Source of the DNA: Halorubrum amylolyticum
GTDB lineage: Archaea; Halobacteriota; Halobacteria; Halobacteriales; Haloferacaceae
Assembly (NCBI RefSeq): GCF_004114995.1
Contig: NZ_SDJP01000001.1
Span: 1-64,000 of the forward strand
DNA length: 64,000 nucleotides
Direction of reading: 5' to 3'
In this document: piece by piece, positions 25,298-34,817 of the stretch
How the letters are laid out: every line of letters starts with the position of its first letter
How positions within the stretch are numbered: the first letter of the stretch is position 1
Made by a program: the position numbers and the translations under genes
Notes under the pieces: generated by a model
The model's input: only the letters and a program-made list of their open reading frames with translations
Database searches by the model: none
What the model was told of the DNA's origin: nothing

Positions 25298-26728
25298 CTA
25301 CTCCCCGTCCAGCGCCTGCCACGAGAGCCGGGGATTCCGCGCGGCGGCGACCTGATCGATCCGGCTCGCGGCCGTGCGATTCGGGGCCGCGTCGAGCGCC
25401 TCGTCCGTGTCGGCGTACGCGAGGTTAAAGGCCTCCGCGAGGTCGTCGAGCGACGACCGGCCCTCGATCTCGGTCGGCTCCGTTAGCATCGCCTCGGGGA
25501 CCATCTCCGGCCACTTCGTCGTCGGCGGGTGGACGCCGAAGTCGAGCATGCGCTTCGCCACGTCGGCGGCGTCGCGGTCGCCCGCTGTCGCCGCGAACTC
25601 GTGGTGGAAGGGGCCGTACGGCACGTCGAGGTCGAGCCGCTCGGCGAGGTAGTTCGCGTTGAGCACCGCCTTCGCTGCCGCGTCGGCGAGCCCCTCGTCG
25701 CCGAGGCGGGCGATGTACGCGTACGTCTTGACGAGGACGAGCCAGTTGCCGCCGAAGCCGTGGACCTTCCCGATCGTCTCGGCGGGCTCGAAGGGCTCGT
25801 AGCCGCTTCCGCCCTCCCGCTCGCGGACCCGCGGGGCAGGAAGGAACTCGGCGAGCTCGTCGACGACGCCGACCGGACCGGCGCCCGGCCCGCCGCCGCC
25901 GTGCGGGGTTGCGAACGTCTTGTGGACGTTGTAGTGCATCACGTCGAACCCCATGTCGCCGGGGCGGCCGCGGCCGAGCAGGGCGTTGAGGTTCGCGCCG
26001 TCGTAGTAGAGCAACCCGCCGGCGTCGTGGACGATCTCGGCTATCTCGGTGATGTCGCGCTCGAAGAGCCCGACCGTGTTCGGGTTGGTCAACATCAGGG
26101 CGGCGGTGTCGTCGCCGACGGCGGCCTCCAGCGCCTCCACGTCGACCCGCCCGTCCTCACCGGACGGCAGCTCGACCACGTCGTAGCCCGCCATCGCGGC
26201 GGTCGCGAAGTTGGTTCCGTGCGCGGAGGCGGGGATCACGACCTCGGACCGGTCGTTGCCGTGGTGCTCGTGGTACGCCTTCGCGACCGCGATACCGGTG
26301 AACTCGCCGGCCGCGCCCGCGGGCGGCTGGAGCGTGACCGCGTCCATCCCGCCGATCTCGCCGAGGTACTCCTGCAGGCGGTACCGGAGTTCGAGGTTCC
26401 CCTGCGCGGCCCGCGCCGAGCGGTCCGGGTGGATCGCCGCGTTCGGGTCCGCGGCCACGTCCTCGGTGAATTTCGGGTTGTACTTCATCGTGCAGCTCCC
26501 GAGCGGGTACGGCCCCGAGTCGATCGCCCAGTTCATCTGCGAGAGCCGGGTGTAGTGGCGGGCTATCTCCGGCTCCGAGGGCGCCGGCAGCGTGAGTTCG
26601 TCGCGCGTCAGGTCGTCGGGCAGCGGCGACGCCTCGCGCACGTCGACGGTCGTCTCGTCCTTCTCCGAGAGCAGCGGTTCGTGAACGTCCTCGCCCTCGC
26701 GGGCGTAATCGGCCTGGTCGTGGATCAC
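25298..26728 (-). CDS. gcvPB: Glycine dehydrogenase (decarboxylating) subunit 2
   Basis: 476 residues, C-terminal half of the P-protein split in two, as in most archaea. With GcvPA it decarboxylates glycine and passes the aminomethyl group to lipoylated GcvH. The PLP lysine lies in VHKTFATPHGGGGPG; upstream are GSCTMKYNPKF, LQPPAGAAGEFTG and DGANLNALLGRGRPGDMGFD, all family motifs. The N-terminal ATG at 26728 is adjacent to the gcvPA stop at 26729, so translation is coupled. Confidence 0.95.
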   Translation of the reverse strand: MIHDQADYAREGEDVHEPLLSEKDETTVDVREASPLPDDLTRDELTLPAPSEPEIARHYTRLSQMNWAIDSGPYPLGSCTMKYNPKFTEDVAADPNAAIHPDRSARAAQGNLELRYRLQEYLGEIGGMDAVTLQPPAGAAGEFTGIAVAKAYHEHHGNDRSEVVIPASAHGTNFATAAMAGYDVVELPSGEDGRVDVEALEAAVGDDTAALMLTNPNTVGLFERDITEIAEIVHDAGGLLYYDGANLNALLGRGRPGDMGFDVMHYNVHKTFATPHGGGGPGAGPVGVVDELAEFLPAPRVREREGGSGYEPFEPAETIGKVHGFGGNWLVLVKTYAYIARLGDEGLADAAAKAVLNANYLAERLDLDVPYGPFHHEFAATAGDRDAADVAKRMLDFGVHPPTTKWPEMVPEAMLTEPTEIEGRSSLDDLAEAFNLAYADTDEALDAAPNRTAASRIDQVAAARNPRLSWQALDGE

Positions 26729-28066
26729 TCAGATCACCTCCTCGAAGGCGGCGACGAGCCCGTCGGTCCGCCCCGCGTTCAGGTCGGTGACGCACACCTG
26801 CAGCAGGTGTTCGCCGATCGCGTGGACCGCGAACCCCTCGGCCTCCAGGTCCTCGACGATGGCCGCCGCGGGCTGGTCGACGCTCACGGCGAACTCGCGG
26901 AGGTGGTGGCGGTCGTGGACCGGCGCGGTCGCCCCCTTCAGCTCGTCGATCCGGTCGGCGAGCGCGGCCGCCTCGCGGACGCAGTCGTTCGCGAGGTCGA
27001 CGAGGCCGTCGGGGCCGAGCGTCGCCGCGTGGATCGCAGCGCGAAGCGCGACCCACGCCTGGTTCGTGCAGATGTTCGAGGTCGCCCGCTCCTTCCGGAT
27101 GTGCTGTTCGCGCGTCTGGAGCGTGAGCGTGAACGCGCGGTCGCCCGCAGCGTCCTCGGCGGCGCCGACGAGCCGTCCCGGCACCTGTCGGAGGAACTCC
27201 TCGCGGCAGGCGAAGAGGCCGAGCCCCATCCCGTACGCGGTGGGGAGCCCGAGCGCGCCCGCCTCGCCCACGACCACGTCGGCGTCGACGCTCGCGGGCT
27301 CTTCGAGCACCGACAGCGAGATCGGGTCGGAACCGAGCGCGAACAGCGCGTCGGCGTCGTCCGCGAGGTCGCCGATCGCGGCGAGCCGCTCCTCGATGCA
27401 GCCGCGGACGGTCGGGTTCTCGGCGTACACCATGACCGCGTCGTCGCCGGCGCGGTCGGCGAGGGCGTCGACGTCGGCGTTGCCGTCGGCCATCGGGTAC
27501 GACTCGACGGTCAGGTCGGCGCCCGCACAGTAGTTCGAAAGCACGTCGCGCTTCCCCTCGCGGAGGTGCTCGGGGACGAGAACGGTGTCGCCCGAGGTCG
27601 ACCGGACCCGGTCGGCGAGCGTCGCCGCCTCGCCGAGCGCGGTCGCCGCGTCGTACATCGAGCAGTTCGCGACCGGGAGCCCAGTCAGCTCCACGAGCAT
27701 CGACTGGTACTCGAACAGCGCCTGCAGGAACCCCTGCGACACCTCCGGCTGGTACTGGGTGTAGCTCGTGAGGAATTCCGCGCGGTCGGCGAGGTGGTCG
27801 ACGACGCTCGGCACGTAGTGGCCGTAATGACCCCGGCCGAGGAATTCGGTCAGGTCGTCGTTGCGCGCGAAGATCCGCGAGCACTCCGCGCGGATCTCCC
27901 GCTCCGAGCGCGGCTCGATCCCGAACTCGCCGTCGAACGCGACGGCGTCGGGGATGTCGAACAGCGCCTCCTCGTCGTCGGCGCCGATCGCCGAAAGCAT
28001 CGCCGCGGTCTCGGCGTCGGTGTGGGGGGCGTACGGCGTACCACTGGTGTCGCCGGCCCCGCTCAT
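26729..28066 (-). CDS. gcvPA: Glycine dehydrogenase (decarboxylating) subunit 1
   Basis: 445 residues, N-terminal half of the split P-protein. The N-terminus [18 protein letters not shown] and [17 protein letters not shown] fit the family; [24 protein letters not shown] is its signature, followed by [14 protein letters not shown]. It lacks the PLP lysine, as expected. Start at 28066; the preceding 150 bases (28067-28216) to gcvH hold no gene. Second gene of the operon gcvH-gcvPA-gcvPB. Confidence 0.95.
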   Translation of the reverse strand: MSGAGDTSGTPYAPHTDAETAAMLSAIGADDEEALFDIPDAVAFDGEFGIEPRSEREIRAECSRIFARNDDLTEFLGRGHYGHYVPSVVDHLADRAEFLTSYTQYQPEVSQGFLQALFEYQSMLVELTGLPVANCSMYDAATALGEAATLADRVRSTSGDTVLVPEHLREGKRDVLSNYCAGADLTVESYPMADGNADVDALADRAGDDAVMVYAENPTVRGCIEERLAAIGDLADDADALFALGSDPISLSVLEEPASVDADVVVGEAGALGLPTAYGMGLGLFACREEFLRQVPGRLVGAAEDAAGDRAFTLTLQTREQHIRKERATSNICTNQAWVALRAAIHAATLGPDGLVDLANDCVREAAALADRIDELKGATAPVHDRHHLREFAVSVDQPAAAIVEDLEAEGFAVHAIGEHLLQVCVTDLNAGRTDGLVAAFEEVI

Positions 28067-28216
28067 CGGAGCGCTCCCGCGCGTCCGCCGTCGCTCTGTC
28101 GTCCGGTACCGGGTCGTCCGTCGAAGGGTGGCGTGGAGTCGAAGGGTGACGTGATCATGGTCGTGTGTCCGCTGTCTGGTCGCACGGTTGATCTCGCGCG
28201 GTTGCTACCGGCGCAG

Positions 28217-28600
28217 TCAAGCGATCTGGTCGTCGTACTCGTCGGCGTCGAGCAGCCCCTCTGCGTCGCCGCCCTCGACGGGGTCGACTTCGAGCATCCA
28301 CCCGTCCCCGTACGGGTCCTCGTTGACGAGCTCCGGGCGGTCGAACAGCGCCTCGTTGACGGCGACGACCTCGCCGGAGACCGGCGGGTACAGGTCCGAG
28401 ACGGCCTTGATCGACTCGACGACGCCGAACGCCTCGCCGGCGGCGATCTCGTCGCCGACCTCGGGCAGCTCGACGAACACCACGTCGCCGAGCTCGTCCT
28501 GCGCGAAGTCGGAGACGCCGATCCGAACGGCGTCGCCGCCGGTCGTCGCCCACTCGTGCGATTCCAGATACCGCCTGTCGTCGGGTACTTCGAAGCTCAT
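28217..28600 (-). CDS. gcvH: Glycine cleavage system H protein
   Basis: 127 residues. The lipoylated lysine is in [20 protein letters not shown]; the N-terminus [16 protein letters not shown] and the segment [12 protein letters not shown] are typical. First gene of the operon. The usual archaeal order begins with gcvT, but here the next gene upstream is fen, so the T protein must come from elsewhere. CCTTTTATTTCC (minus, about 28727-28738) is the best promoter and implies a leader of about 105 bases. No glycine-aptamer pattern was recognised in that leader. Confidence 0.95.
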   Translation of the reverse strand: MSFEVPDDRRYLESHEWATTGGDAVRIGVSDFAQDELGDVVFVELPEVGDEIAAGEAFGVVESIKAVSDLYPPVSGEVVAVNEALFDRPELVNEDPYGDGWMLEVDPVEGGDAEGLLDADEYDDQIA

Positions 28601-28763
28601 TGGTCAGGGTCGCCGCGGTCCGCCTCCCGCGCCGCCGGCGCCGGGTCCCGCCCGTCGGGCCGTCCCGAGCGAGGTCCGGCGTCGAAACGCGGTCCGCGAC
28701 ACGTGTGCGTCACCCTTCTGACGACGAGGAAATAAAAGGTGTGTTCGCGGCGGTCCTCCCGCG

Positions 28764-29741
28764 TCAGGTCCACCGGTCGAGCCCGGTCTGGACCTGCGAC
28801 TCCTCGATGCGCTCGAACCCTCGCTCGACCTCGGCGGCGGCGACGCCCCACTCGTCGACGACGTACTCGCGGGCAGCGTCCACGTCGGGGTTCACCGTCG
28901 CGTCCACGTCGGCGTCGATCGCCGGGGGGTTCATGAACAGCTCTCGGATCTCGGCCGCGTTCGGGATCTCGGCGCCTTGCGCGTCGAGGACGCCCCACAG
29001 GTTGCCGTGCTCGCGCACCGCCGTCACCGCCGTCTTCGGCCCGATCCCGCGGACCCCCTCGTTGAAGTCGGTGCCGCAGAGCATCGCGGCGTCGACGAGC
29101 GCCTGCCGGTCGAAGCCGAGGTCGTCGAGCGTCGCCGCCAGATCCATCAGCTCCGGGTCGCCCTTGCTCGTGAGCTGGCGGAGGGTCGTCGACGCGCCGA
29201 ACAGCAGCGTGTCGTAGTCCTCGCTGCCGGCGTGGTCGACGGTCCCCGTCGCCGCCATGTGCGCGCACTGCGCTTCCCCCTCCGCCGGCGCCTCGACGAT
29301 CGGCACGTCGAGCAGGCGGAGCAGCTCCCGGGTCGTCTCCTGAATCGTGTCGGTGAGCCGCTGCGTTCGGGCCTCCAGTCGAGCCGCCTCGACCGCGTCG
29401 CCGCGCTCCTCCGCGGCCGCCCGGCGCTCCTCCGCCTTCTCGCGCTTCTCGCGGCGATCGGCGACCTCGTCGGCCTTGAGGTCGGTCACGGCCCCGTCGA
29501 ACACCATCACGGGGATCAGGTCGTGTTCGAAGAACTTCGGGAGCCCCTGCACGACGCCGATCAGGTTGGCGACCTCGACGCCGTCGGCGGTGGTGTACGC
29601 CTCGTCGCTCGTCCACTTCACCGTCGTCGTGAGGTACCGGTACAGCCAGTTGTGCGCGTCGACGGCGACGACGCTCCCCTCGATCTCCGCGAAGGCCACG
29701 TCGCGGATCGCCGCGAGGTCGCGCAGGTCCGCGTTTCCCAT
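28764..29741 (-). CDS. fen: Flap endonuclease 1
   Basis: Removes 5' flaps in Okazaki fragment maturation and repair. 325 residues, usual archaeal length. Start at 29741 gives MGNADLRDL, the family N-terminus; 31 extra upstream codons are rejected, because CCTTTAAGAG at about 29764-29773 places the transcription start at this ATG. Motifs: [11 protein letters not shown] (metal Asp), [10 protein letters not shown], the helical arch [35 protein letters not shown], and the helix-hairpin-helix [16 protein letters not shown]. The C-terminus QTGLDRW is a PCNA-interacting box of the Q-x-x-L-x-x-W type. Confidence 0.95.
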   Translation of the reverse strand: MGNADLRDLAAIRDVAFAEIEGSVVAVDAHNWLYRYLTTTVKWTSDEAYTTADGVEVANLIGVVQGLPKFFEHDLIPVMVFDGAVTDLKADEVADRREKREKAEERRAAAEERGDAVEAARLEARTQRLTDTIQETTRELLRLLDVPIVEAPAEGEAQCAHMAATGTVDHAGSEDYDTLLFGASTTLRQLTSKGDPELMDLAATLDDLGFDRQALVDAAMLCGTDFNEGVRGIGPKTAVTAVREHGNLWGVLDAQGAEIPNAAEIRELFMNPPAIDADVDATVNPDVDAAREYVVDEWGVAAAEVERGFERIEESQVQTGLDRWT

Positions 29742-29875
29742 CACCGATCGTTCGCCGCCGCGGCTCTTAAAGGATCGATTCGGGGCGGTCGACCCGGCCG
29801 CGACCGCCGCGTTCCGAGCGTGAACGGTCGACACGATTGAAGTGGGAGTCGACGCAACCGCCGAACGACCGATCG

Positions 29876-30343
29876 ATGTCTCCCCTCCGACCCGACTCCC
29901 TCTCGCTCGACTCCCTCTCGCTCGACCCCCGTCGACTCGACCTCCGCGCGGTGGCCGCCGCCGGCGGCGTCGTCTACGCGGTCGCCGTCCTCGCGTGGAT
30001 GCTCTCGAACGGCGTGTACTTCGCGGCCGGGGACCCGATTTCGACGGCGTTCGCCGTCGGCTACGGCGTCTTCGGACTGTGGCTGATGGCGGCCGTCCCG
30101 CTGTACCTGCTCGGCCGCGCGTCGCTGGCGGCGCCCCTGCTCGCGACCGGCTGGGCGCTGGGGAACACGGCGTACCAGTGGGCGTACGGGACCCATCTCC
30201 ACCCGCTCTCCTCGCACCTGACCGTCTGGCCGCTGCTGTTCGCCGTCGTGCTCGGGGCGGGGGCGGTCGAAGCGGTGATCAGGGTCGGGACCGATCGGCT
30301 CGTGGGGGTGGGCGGGCTCCGGCGACTCTGGGGGGGCGGCTGA
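29876..30343 (+). CDS. Small four-helix membrane protein, 155 aa
   Basis: An N-terminus with a duplicated 15-base unit ([10 protein letters not shown]) is followed by about four hydrophobic helices ([73 protein letters not shown]). Charged residues lie only in loops. No enzymatic motif; I do not recognise the family. ATG at 29876 is the start that keeps the charged N-terminus short. Divergent from fen, 134 bases between starts. Confidence 0.65.
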   Translation: MSPLRPDSLSLDSLSLDPRRLDLRAVAAAGGVVYAVAVLAWMLSNGVYFAAGDPISTAFAVGYGVFGLWLMAAVPLYLLGRASLAAPLLATGWALGNTAYQWAYGTHLHPLSSHLTVWPLLFAVVLGAGAVEAVIRVGTDRLVGVGGLRRLWGGG

Positions 30344-30417
30344 CCCCTTCCGGGGACGCCCCGGCCTGCCGGCTTGTGGGGCGTTTATGTGTGTGAGCCG
30401 ACTACCTTCGGTACCGA

Positions 30418-31074
30418 ATGGTCTCGCCGTTCGATGTGCTGGACGTCGACGAGGACGCCGACGAGGCGGCCATCGAGCGCGCCTACCGCGACCGCGTGAA
30501 AGAGGCCCACCCGGACCGGGGCGGGACCGTCGAGGAGTTCCAGCTCGTCAGGCGCGCCTACCGCGAGCTCGACGAGCGGGACCGGAACGGCGCGGCCGAG
30601 AACGGAGTCGATCCCGCCGACATCGACCTCACCGACGACGAGGGAGAGGCCGACGCGGTGCAGCCGGCCCGCGTCGAGTTCCTCGATTACGAGGCGATCG
30701 ACGACTACGGGTGGTCGCTCGACGACGCCGACCTGTTCCGAAAGGCGTCGCACGCCGACCTCGACGGGTCGGCACACGGTCGGCTGTTGGTCCAGCCCGA
30801 CGAGAGTCTGCTGGAGGCGGCCGAGAACCGCGGGTTCGGCTGGCCGTTCTCCTGTCGCGGCGGCGCGTGCGCGAACTGCGCCGTCTACCTCGTGGAGGGG
30901 GAGCTGTCGCAGCCGACCGACCACATCATGCCCGAGGAGCTGGCGGAGCGGGGGTTCCGGCTCTCCTGTAACGGCTACCCGGTGAGCGACGAGCTAAAAG
31001 TCGTGTTCAACGTCAAGCAGCTCGCAGAACTCGACGACCTCATCCTCCCGCCGGGGCCGTTCACCCGGCGGTGA
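30418..31074 (+). CDS. J-domain / [2Fe-2S] ferredoxin fusion protein
   Basis: 218 residues. Residues 1-65 are a short J domain (PFDVLDVDEDADEAAIERAY) with the HPD motif intact in EAHPDRGG. An acidic linker leads to a halobacterial-type ferredoxin: RVEFLDYEAIDDYGWSLDDADLF (the insertion), CRGGACANC with the fourth Cys in RLSCNGYP, and the VVFNVKQLAELDDLI end. A J domain recruits Hsp70 (DnaK), so the cluster is presumably delivered to, or assembled at, a chaperone. It starts at ATG 30418, after GTTTATGTGT at about 30382-30391. Confidence 0.88.
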   Translation: MVSPFDVLDVDEDADEAAIERAYRDRVKEAHPDRGGTVEEFQLVRRAYRELDERDRNGAAENGVDPADIDLTDDEGEADAVQPARVEFLDYEAIDDYGWSLDDADLFRKASHADLDGSAHGRLLVQPDESLLEAAENRGFGWPFSCRGGACANCAVYLVEGELSQPTDHIMPEELAERGFRLSCNGYPVSDELKVVFNVKQLAELDDLILPPGPFTRR

Positions 31075-31107
31075 CACCGTGCCACCCGATCCTGCGCCCG
31101 AGTCGCT

Positions 31108-33402
31108 CTAGAACGACTCGGCGACGGCTGCGACGACCGCGTCCTCGACCGCGTCGCGCTCGCCGGAGAGGAACTCGATCTTCCCCTCGCGGAGGCCGGC
31201 GGTGGCGACGTCGGCCCCGGGCGCCAGCTCGGCCGCGCGCTCGGCCACGCCGCGGACCGACACGTCCGCGGTCGTCCGAACGTACAGCTCGTCGGTGCCG
31301 ATGCCGACGGTCGCGTACGCCTCGCCGTTCGCGTTCCGGCGGTGGAGGTCGTCGAGCAGGAGCGGCGTCGGCGGGAAGTCGTAGCGGTGGGTGTAGCCGT
31401 CGGTGTCGAGCACGGCGAACTCGACGCCGTCGACCGCCTCGGTGACGACGTTCTCGGTCGCAGTCTCGACCTCCGTCTCCAGCTTCTCGCGGAACTGCTC
31501 GGAGACGTGGGCCGCGAGGTTGCCGCCGTCCTCGAAGAGGAGGTCGGCGACGAGCTCGCGTTTGTCCTGGTACGACTGGTAGTACGCCTCCAGGGCGACC
31601 GCCTCGCGGAGCTCCGCGACGCGCTCGGCGTCGTAGCCCCCGTTGCGGGCGAGTTCGACGTAGCGGTCGGGGGTCTCCTCCCAGTAGCTCACCGCGGGCA
31701 GGTGCCGGAGGCCGTCGCGGACTTCGTCGTTGACCGCCGAAGCGAGCGAGGCGACGAGCGCGCCCGTCGAGAGGTCGGCGTCGACGCCGTCGATCTCGGG
31801 CGAGACCAGCGTGTCGACGGCCTCGCGCGTCTCGGGATCGGCGACCTCGGCGTCGACGACGACCGCGTCGACCCCGTAGACGGACAGCAGGTCGATCCCG
31901 TCGGCGGACTCGACCGTGGAGCCGGTGCCGACAAGCAGGAACAGCGGGAGCTGCTCGTCGTGGCGGTCGCGGTCCTGCAGCATGCGGGTCGCGTCGTTCG
32001 TCGCCGCGTCCATCCCGTACACCGGGTCGTCGAGCGGCCGGCGGGTGAAGTAGTGGTACTCGGCGTCGCTCTTCGCGTGCTCCTCGCGGATCAGCGGGAG
32101 CACGGCGCGCTCGACCGCGGCGCCGGCGACGTAGCCGTCGGCGGTGGCCGGGTGGCGCACGACGATCGGGCGCGATTCGAGGACGGCGCGGCGGATCGCC
32201 TCCGCGGCGTCGAGGAGCCCGTCGGCGAGCTCCGCGACGACCTCGTCGCCCGCGAGCGGCTGGAGCCCCTCCGGACGGGCCTCGGCGGTGAGCGCCTCGG
32301 CGAGCCGGCGGCGGACGGCCTCGGCCTCCTCGCCCTCTAAGAGGACGAGCGCCTCGGACTCGACCTGCACGTCGCCGCGGTGGCTCTCGACCTCGCCGTC
32401 GATCCGGACCGCGTCGCCGACCTCGACGTCCGGGTACGCGCGGACCCCCGGCTCGACGAACGCGGCCACGTCGACGACGCCCGTCTCGTCGCGGACCTCG
32501 AAGACGGTCGGGCCGCCGGTCTGTCGGACGCTGACGACCTCGCCGTCGATCCGCACCGCGTCGCCGACGGCGTCCGCGAGGGTGCCGATCCCGACGCGCT
32601 CGCGGTCGTCGTCGAGGTCGTCCTCGGCGGTCTCATCGGTGTCTTCGGCGGTCTCGTCGGCGGACTCGTCCTCCTCGGTGACGCCCTCGGCGGCCTCGTC
32701 GCGATCGGCTTCGTCGGCTTCGTCGGCTTCGTCGACCTCGGCGGCCTCGTCGCTACCAGCTTCGTCGGCTTCGTCGGCCTCGGCGGCCTCGTCGCGATCG
32801 GCTTCGTCGACCTCGGCGACCTCGGCGGCCTCGTCGACAGCGACCGGTTCGTCGTCGTTCACGCCGGCGTCGCCGTGTTCGTCGTCGCTCACGCCGGCGT
32901 CGCCGTGTTCGTCGTCGTTCACGCCGGAGTCGACCGGCTCGTCGCCGCTCACGTCGGGCGAATCCGACTCCGCGTTGGTTCCCGCGTCCGGCTCCGCGTC
33001 GTCTTCTTCGCCGTCCTCCTCGGGGAGGTACTCGGTGTCACCGTCCTGCACGAGCACGCCGCGGAACTCGCGGTCGACCTGCCGGATCGACCACGCGAGG
33101 TCGATGTTCCCGTTGTCGCGAACGCCTTTCACCTGCACGAACACCTCGTCGCCCGGCTCCCAGTCGAGGCTGTCGAGCCGCTGGTCGAGCTCCGACCGGT
33201 GGAGGAGCCCGGTCACGCCGGACGCGAGGTCGACGAACACGCCGAACTCGGCGTAGCCGTCGACGACGCCGCGGTAGAAGCGATTCGATGCGATCTGATC
33301 CGGGGAGTCGCCTCGGAAGTCGAACACGACATCCTCCTGGTGCGGATCGCAGATGCGACCGCCGCCGTCGACGTCGACGCCACAGATGATACAGGATCCC
33401 AT
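31108..33402 (-). CDS. RecJ-like DHH-family protein with zinc finger, S1 and OB domains
   Basis: 764 residues. Order: zinc finger (C4, C7, C18, H21), S1 RNA/DNA-binding domain (about 35-110, FYRGVVDGYAEFGVFVDLAS), a long Asp/Glu repeat region (125-268), an OB-fold (275-350, RIDGEVVSVRQTGGPTVFEV), then a DHH/DHHA1-like region. In active RecJ the first metal motif has a D-x-D-G pattern and the third a DHH triad; here one reads HPATADGYVAG and VVVDAEVADPE, so the catalytic residues are largely lost. It may be a structural GINS/helicase partner or RNA-binding protein. The start at 33402 is supported by GTTTTAAGCC at 33426-33436. Confidence 0.8.
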   Translation of the reverse strand: MGSCIICGVDVDGGGRICDPHQEDVVFDFRGDSPDQIASNRFYRGVVDGYAEFGVFVDLASGVTGLLHRSELDQRLDSLDWEPGDEVFVQVKGVRDNGNIDLAWSIRQVDREFRGVLVQDGDTEYLPEEDGEEDDAEPDAGTNAESDSPDVSGDEPVDSGVNDDEHGDAGVSDDEHGDAGVNDDEPVAVDEAAEVAEVDEADRDEAAEADEADEAGSDEAAEVDEADEADEADRDEAAEGVTEEDESADETAEDTDETAEDDLDDDRERVGIGTLADAVGDAVRIDGEVVSVRQTGGPTVFEVRDETGVVDVAAFVEPGVRAYPDVEVGDAVRIDGEVESHRGDVQVESEALVLLEGEEAEAVRRRLAEALTAEARPEGLQPLAGDEVVAELADGLLDAAEAIRRAVLESRPIVVRHPATADGYVAGAAVERAVLPLIREEHAKSDAEYHYFTRRPLDDPVYGMDAATNDATRMLQDRDRHDEQLPLFLLVGTGSTVESADGIDLLSVYGVDAVVVDAEVADPETREAVDTLVSPEIDGVDADLSTGALVASLASAVNDEVRDGLRHLPAVSYWEETPDRYVELARNGGYDAERVAELREAVALEAYYQSYQDKRELVADLLFEDGGNLAAHVSEQFREKLETEVETATENVVTEAVDGVEFAVLDTDGYTHRYDFPPTPLLLDDLHRRNANGEAYATVGIGTDELYVRTTADVSVRGVAERAAELAPGADVATAGLREGKIEFLSGERDAVEDAVVAAVAESF
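32851..32940 (-). repeat. 30-base tandem repeat in the acidic linker of the RecJ-like gene
   Basis: Three units (32851-32880, 32881-32910, 32911-32940, the last degenerate) coding GVNDDEHGDA-type decapeptides; an EADEADEA-type repeat follows downstream in the same linker. Copy number is likely variable between strains. Confidence 0.8.
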
Positions 33403-33577
33403 TTGAGTACACCGAGAGCCTCGGGCTTAAAACGGTTGTCGAAACCCTCTCGGGAGCGAACGGCCGGATACTGGCGCCGTCGCGGCGTGTTCCCGATATC
33501 CGCGTTCGGCGCGACGGGCGGAGTCGCCCCGAGCGATCCCGTCGTTCGGTCGCCCGACGGCGGGCGTTGCTGGCGCG

Positions 33578-34192
33578 TCACCCGATCAGGGACCGGACCG
33601 CGGCGACGACGCGGTAGCCGACGCCGTACCCGAGGAGGGCGGGCGGGAGCCCGGCGACGAGCGTCCGGAGCGGGGTCGTCCCGTGGACGGTGCGGAACCC
33701 GGCCAGCAGTAGCACCGCCGCGTAGGCGCCGCAGACGACCCGCAGCGCCGGGATAGGGGGACCAGCCATCGCCATCGGCGAACTGGCGTACGCGACCACC
33801 TGTACCGTCTCGCTGACGCCGCCCCGGTCGCGCAGGGCGATCCCGTCGTCGTACTCGACGCTGGCAAGGATCACCGACAGCGTCGCGACCGCCGCGGTCA
33901 GGTGGAGCCCCACCGGCGCGACCAACACGACCACCACGAGGAAGGCGATCGCCGCGGAGACGGGAACGGACGCGACGACTCCGGGGACGACCCCCGGGTC
34001 CGAGACGATCCAGCCGAGCGCGTAGGCGGCGGCGACGGCGACGGCGAACGTCAGCGCCGGCGCCTGATCGCCGGGCGCCACGCCGTTCGCGAAGAGGCGG
34101 CGCGGCCGGATCAGCGCCTCGACCCACGCCCGAGCGAGCGCCCGCGCCCCGCGAGCCCGTCCGCCCTCCGGAGCCTCGATCCACGATGTCAC
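33578..34192 (-). CDS. YIP1-family membrane protein
   Basis: 204 residues. A short amphipathic N-terminus (ARAWVEALIRPRRLFANGV) leads to five hydrophobic helices, the arrangement seen in haloarchaeal Yip1-domain proteins. The start is taken as GTG at 34192 (VTSWIEAPEGG), since the upstream extension is arginine/proline-rich shadow. No charged residues inside the helices suggest transport. Function unknown; possibly a membrane-organising protein. Confidence 0.75.
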   Translation of the reverse strand: MTSWIEAPEGGRARGARALARAWVEALIRPRRLFANGVAPGDQAPALTFAVAVAAAYALGWIVSDPGVVPGVVASVPVSAAIAFLVVVVLVAPVGLHLTAAVATLSVILASVEYDDGIALRDRGGVSETVQVVAYASSPMAMAGPPIPALRVVCGAYAAVLLLAGFRTVHGTTPLRTLVAGLPPALLGYGVGYRVVAAVRSLIG

Positions 34193-34345
34193 GGGCGCCC
34201 TTCGGGCGGGCGGAATAACGGGGTTCCGGTTCGCGCCGGTCGATCGGACCGGGGCGCGTCCGGCTCGTCGTTCCACGCCCGCCGTTATCTCCGCTGATAG
34301 CCGGCGCACAAAGCCTTATACCGCCCCTCGCGAAGGGGAACGCGA

Positions 34346-34801
34346 ATGCGCGCGCTCCGGAACGACGAACGAGGGTTCACGCCGATGGCCGGCTCGGGGA
34401 TGCTCGTCGGCATCGTCGTGGTCCTCCTCGCGCTCGTCGGCGCCGCGGTCTTCGGGCTGATCGACGGCGTCGCGCCCCCGGACGCGGAGTTCCAGATCGA
34501 GAAGGAGGGGAGCGACCTCGTGGTCGTCGCGGTCGGCCCCGAGCCGGTCCCGGCCGAGGAGCTGTACGTCCGCGGCGAGGACCCCGACGAGGCGGTGCAG
34601 TTCGGCGCGTGGCCCGGCGACGGCGTCGTGCAACCGGGCGATCGGGTGACCGTGCCCAACGGGACCGGAAACGAGAACTTCGAGGTCGTCTGGGAGCCAG
34701 TCGCCTTCGACACGCACGAGACGCTCGGCACCTACGACGGCGAGGACTCGGCGATCGAGGGCAGCTCCGGTCGGGACCCGCTCGGCACGACCGGAGTTTG
34801 A
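34346..34801 (+). CDS. Type IV pilin-like protein
   Basis: 151 residues. The N-terminus NDERGFTPMAGSGMLVGIVVVLL has the prepilin pattern of haloarchaea: short positive leader ending in a Gly-Phe cut, then a hydrophobic helix for assembly and membrane insertion (PibD substrate expected). The rest is an acidic beta-rich extracellular domain with PEPVPAEELYVRGED and VQPGDRVTVPNG. CCTTATACC at 34312-34320 lies one promoter distance before the ATG. It may be an adhesion pilin or a minor subunit; no pil genes are adjacent. Confidence 0.85.
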   Translation: MRALRNDERGFTPMAGSGMLVGIVVVLLALVGAAVFGLIDGVAPPDAEFQIEKEGSDLVVVAVGPEPVPAEELYVRGEDPDEAVQFGAWPGDGVVQPGDRVTVPNGTGNENFEVVWEPVAFDTHETLGTYDGEDSAIEGSSGRDPLGTTGV

Positions 34802-34817
34802 AAGAGCGCTCGCGAGG

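Noticed and set aside
25529..28735. 1068-codon open frame on the plus strand
   Set aside because: Antisense to gcvPB, gcvPA and gcvH; no domain, and the minus-strand genes are certain.
28601..28763. Glycine riboswitch before gcvH
   Set aside because: No aptamer-like paired elements could be recognised, and glycine riboswitches are not established in archaea.
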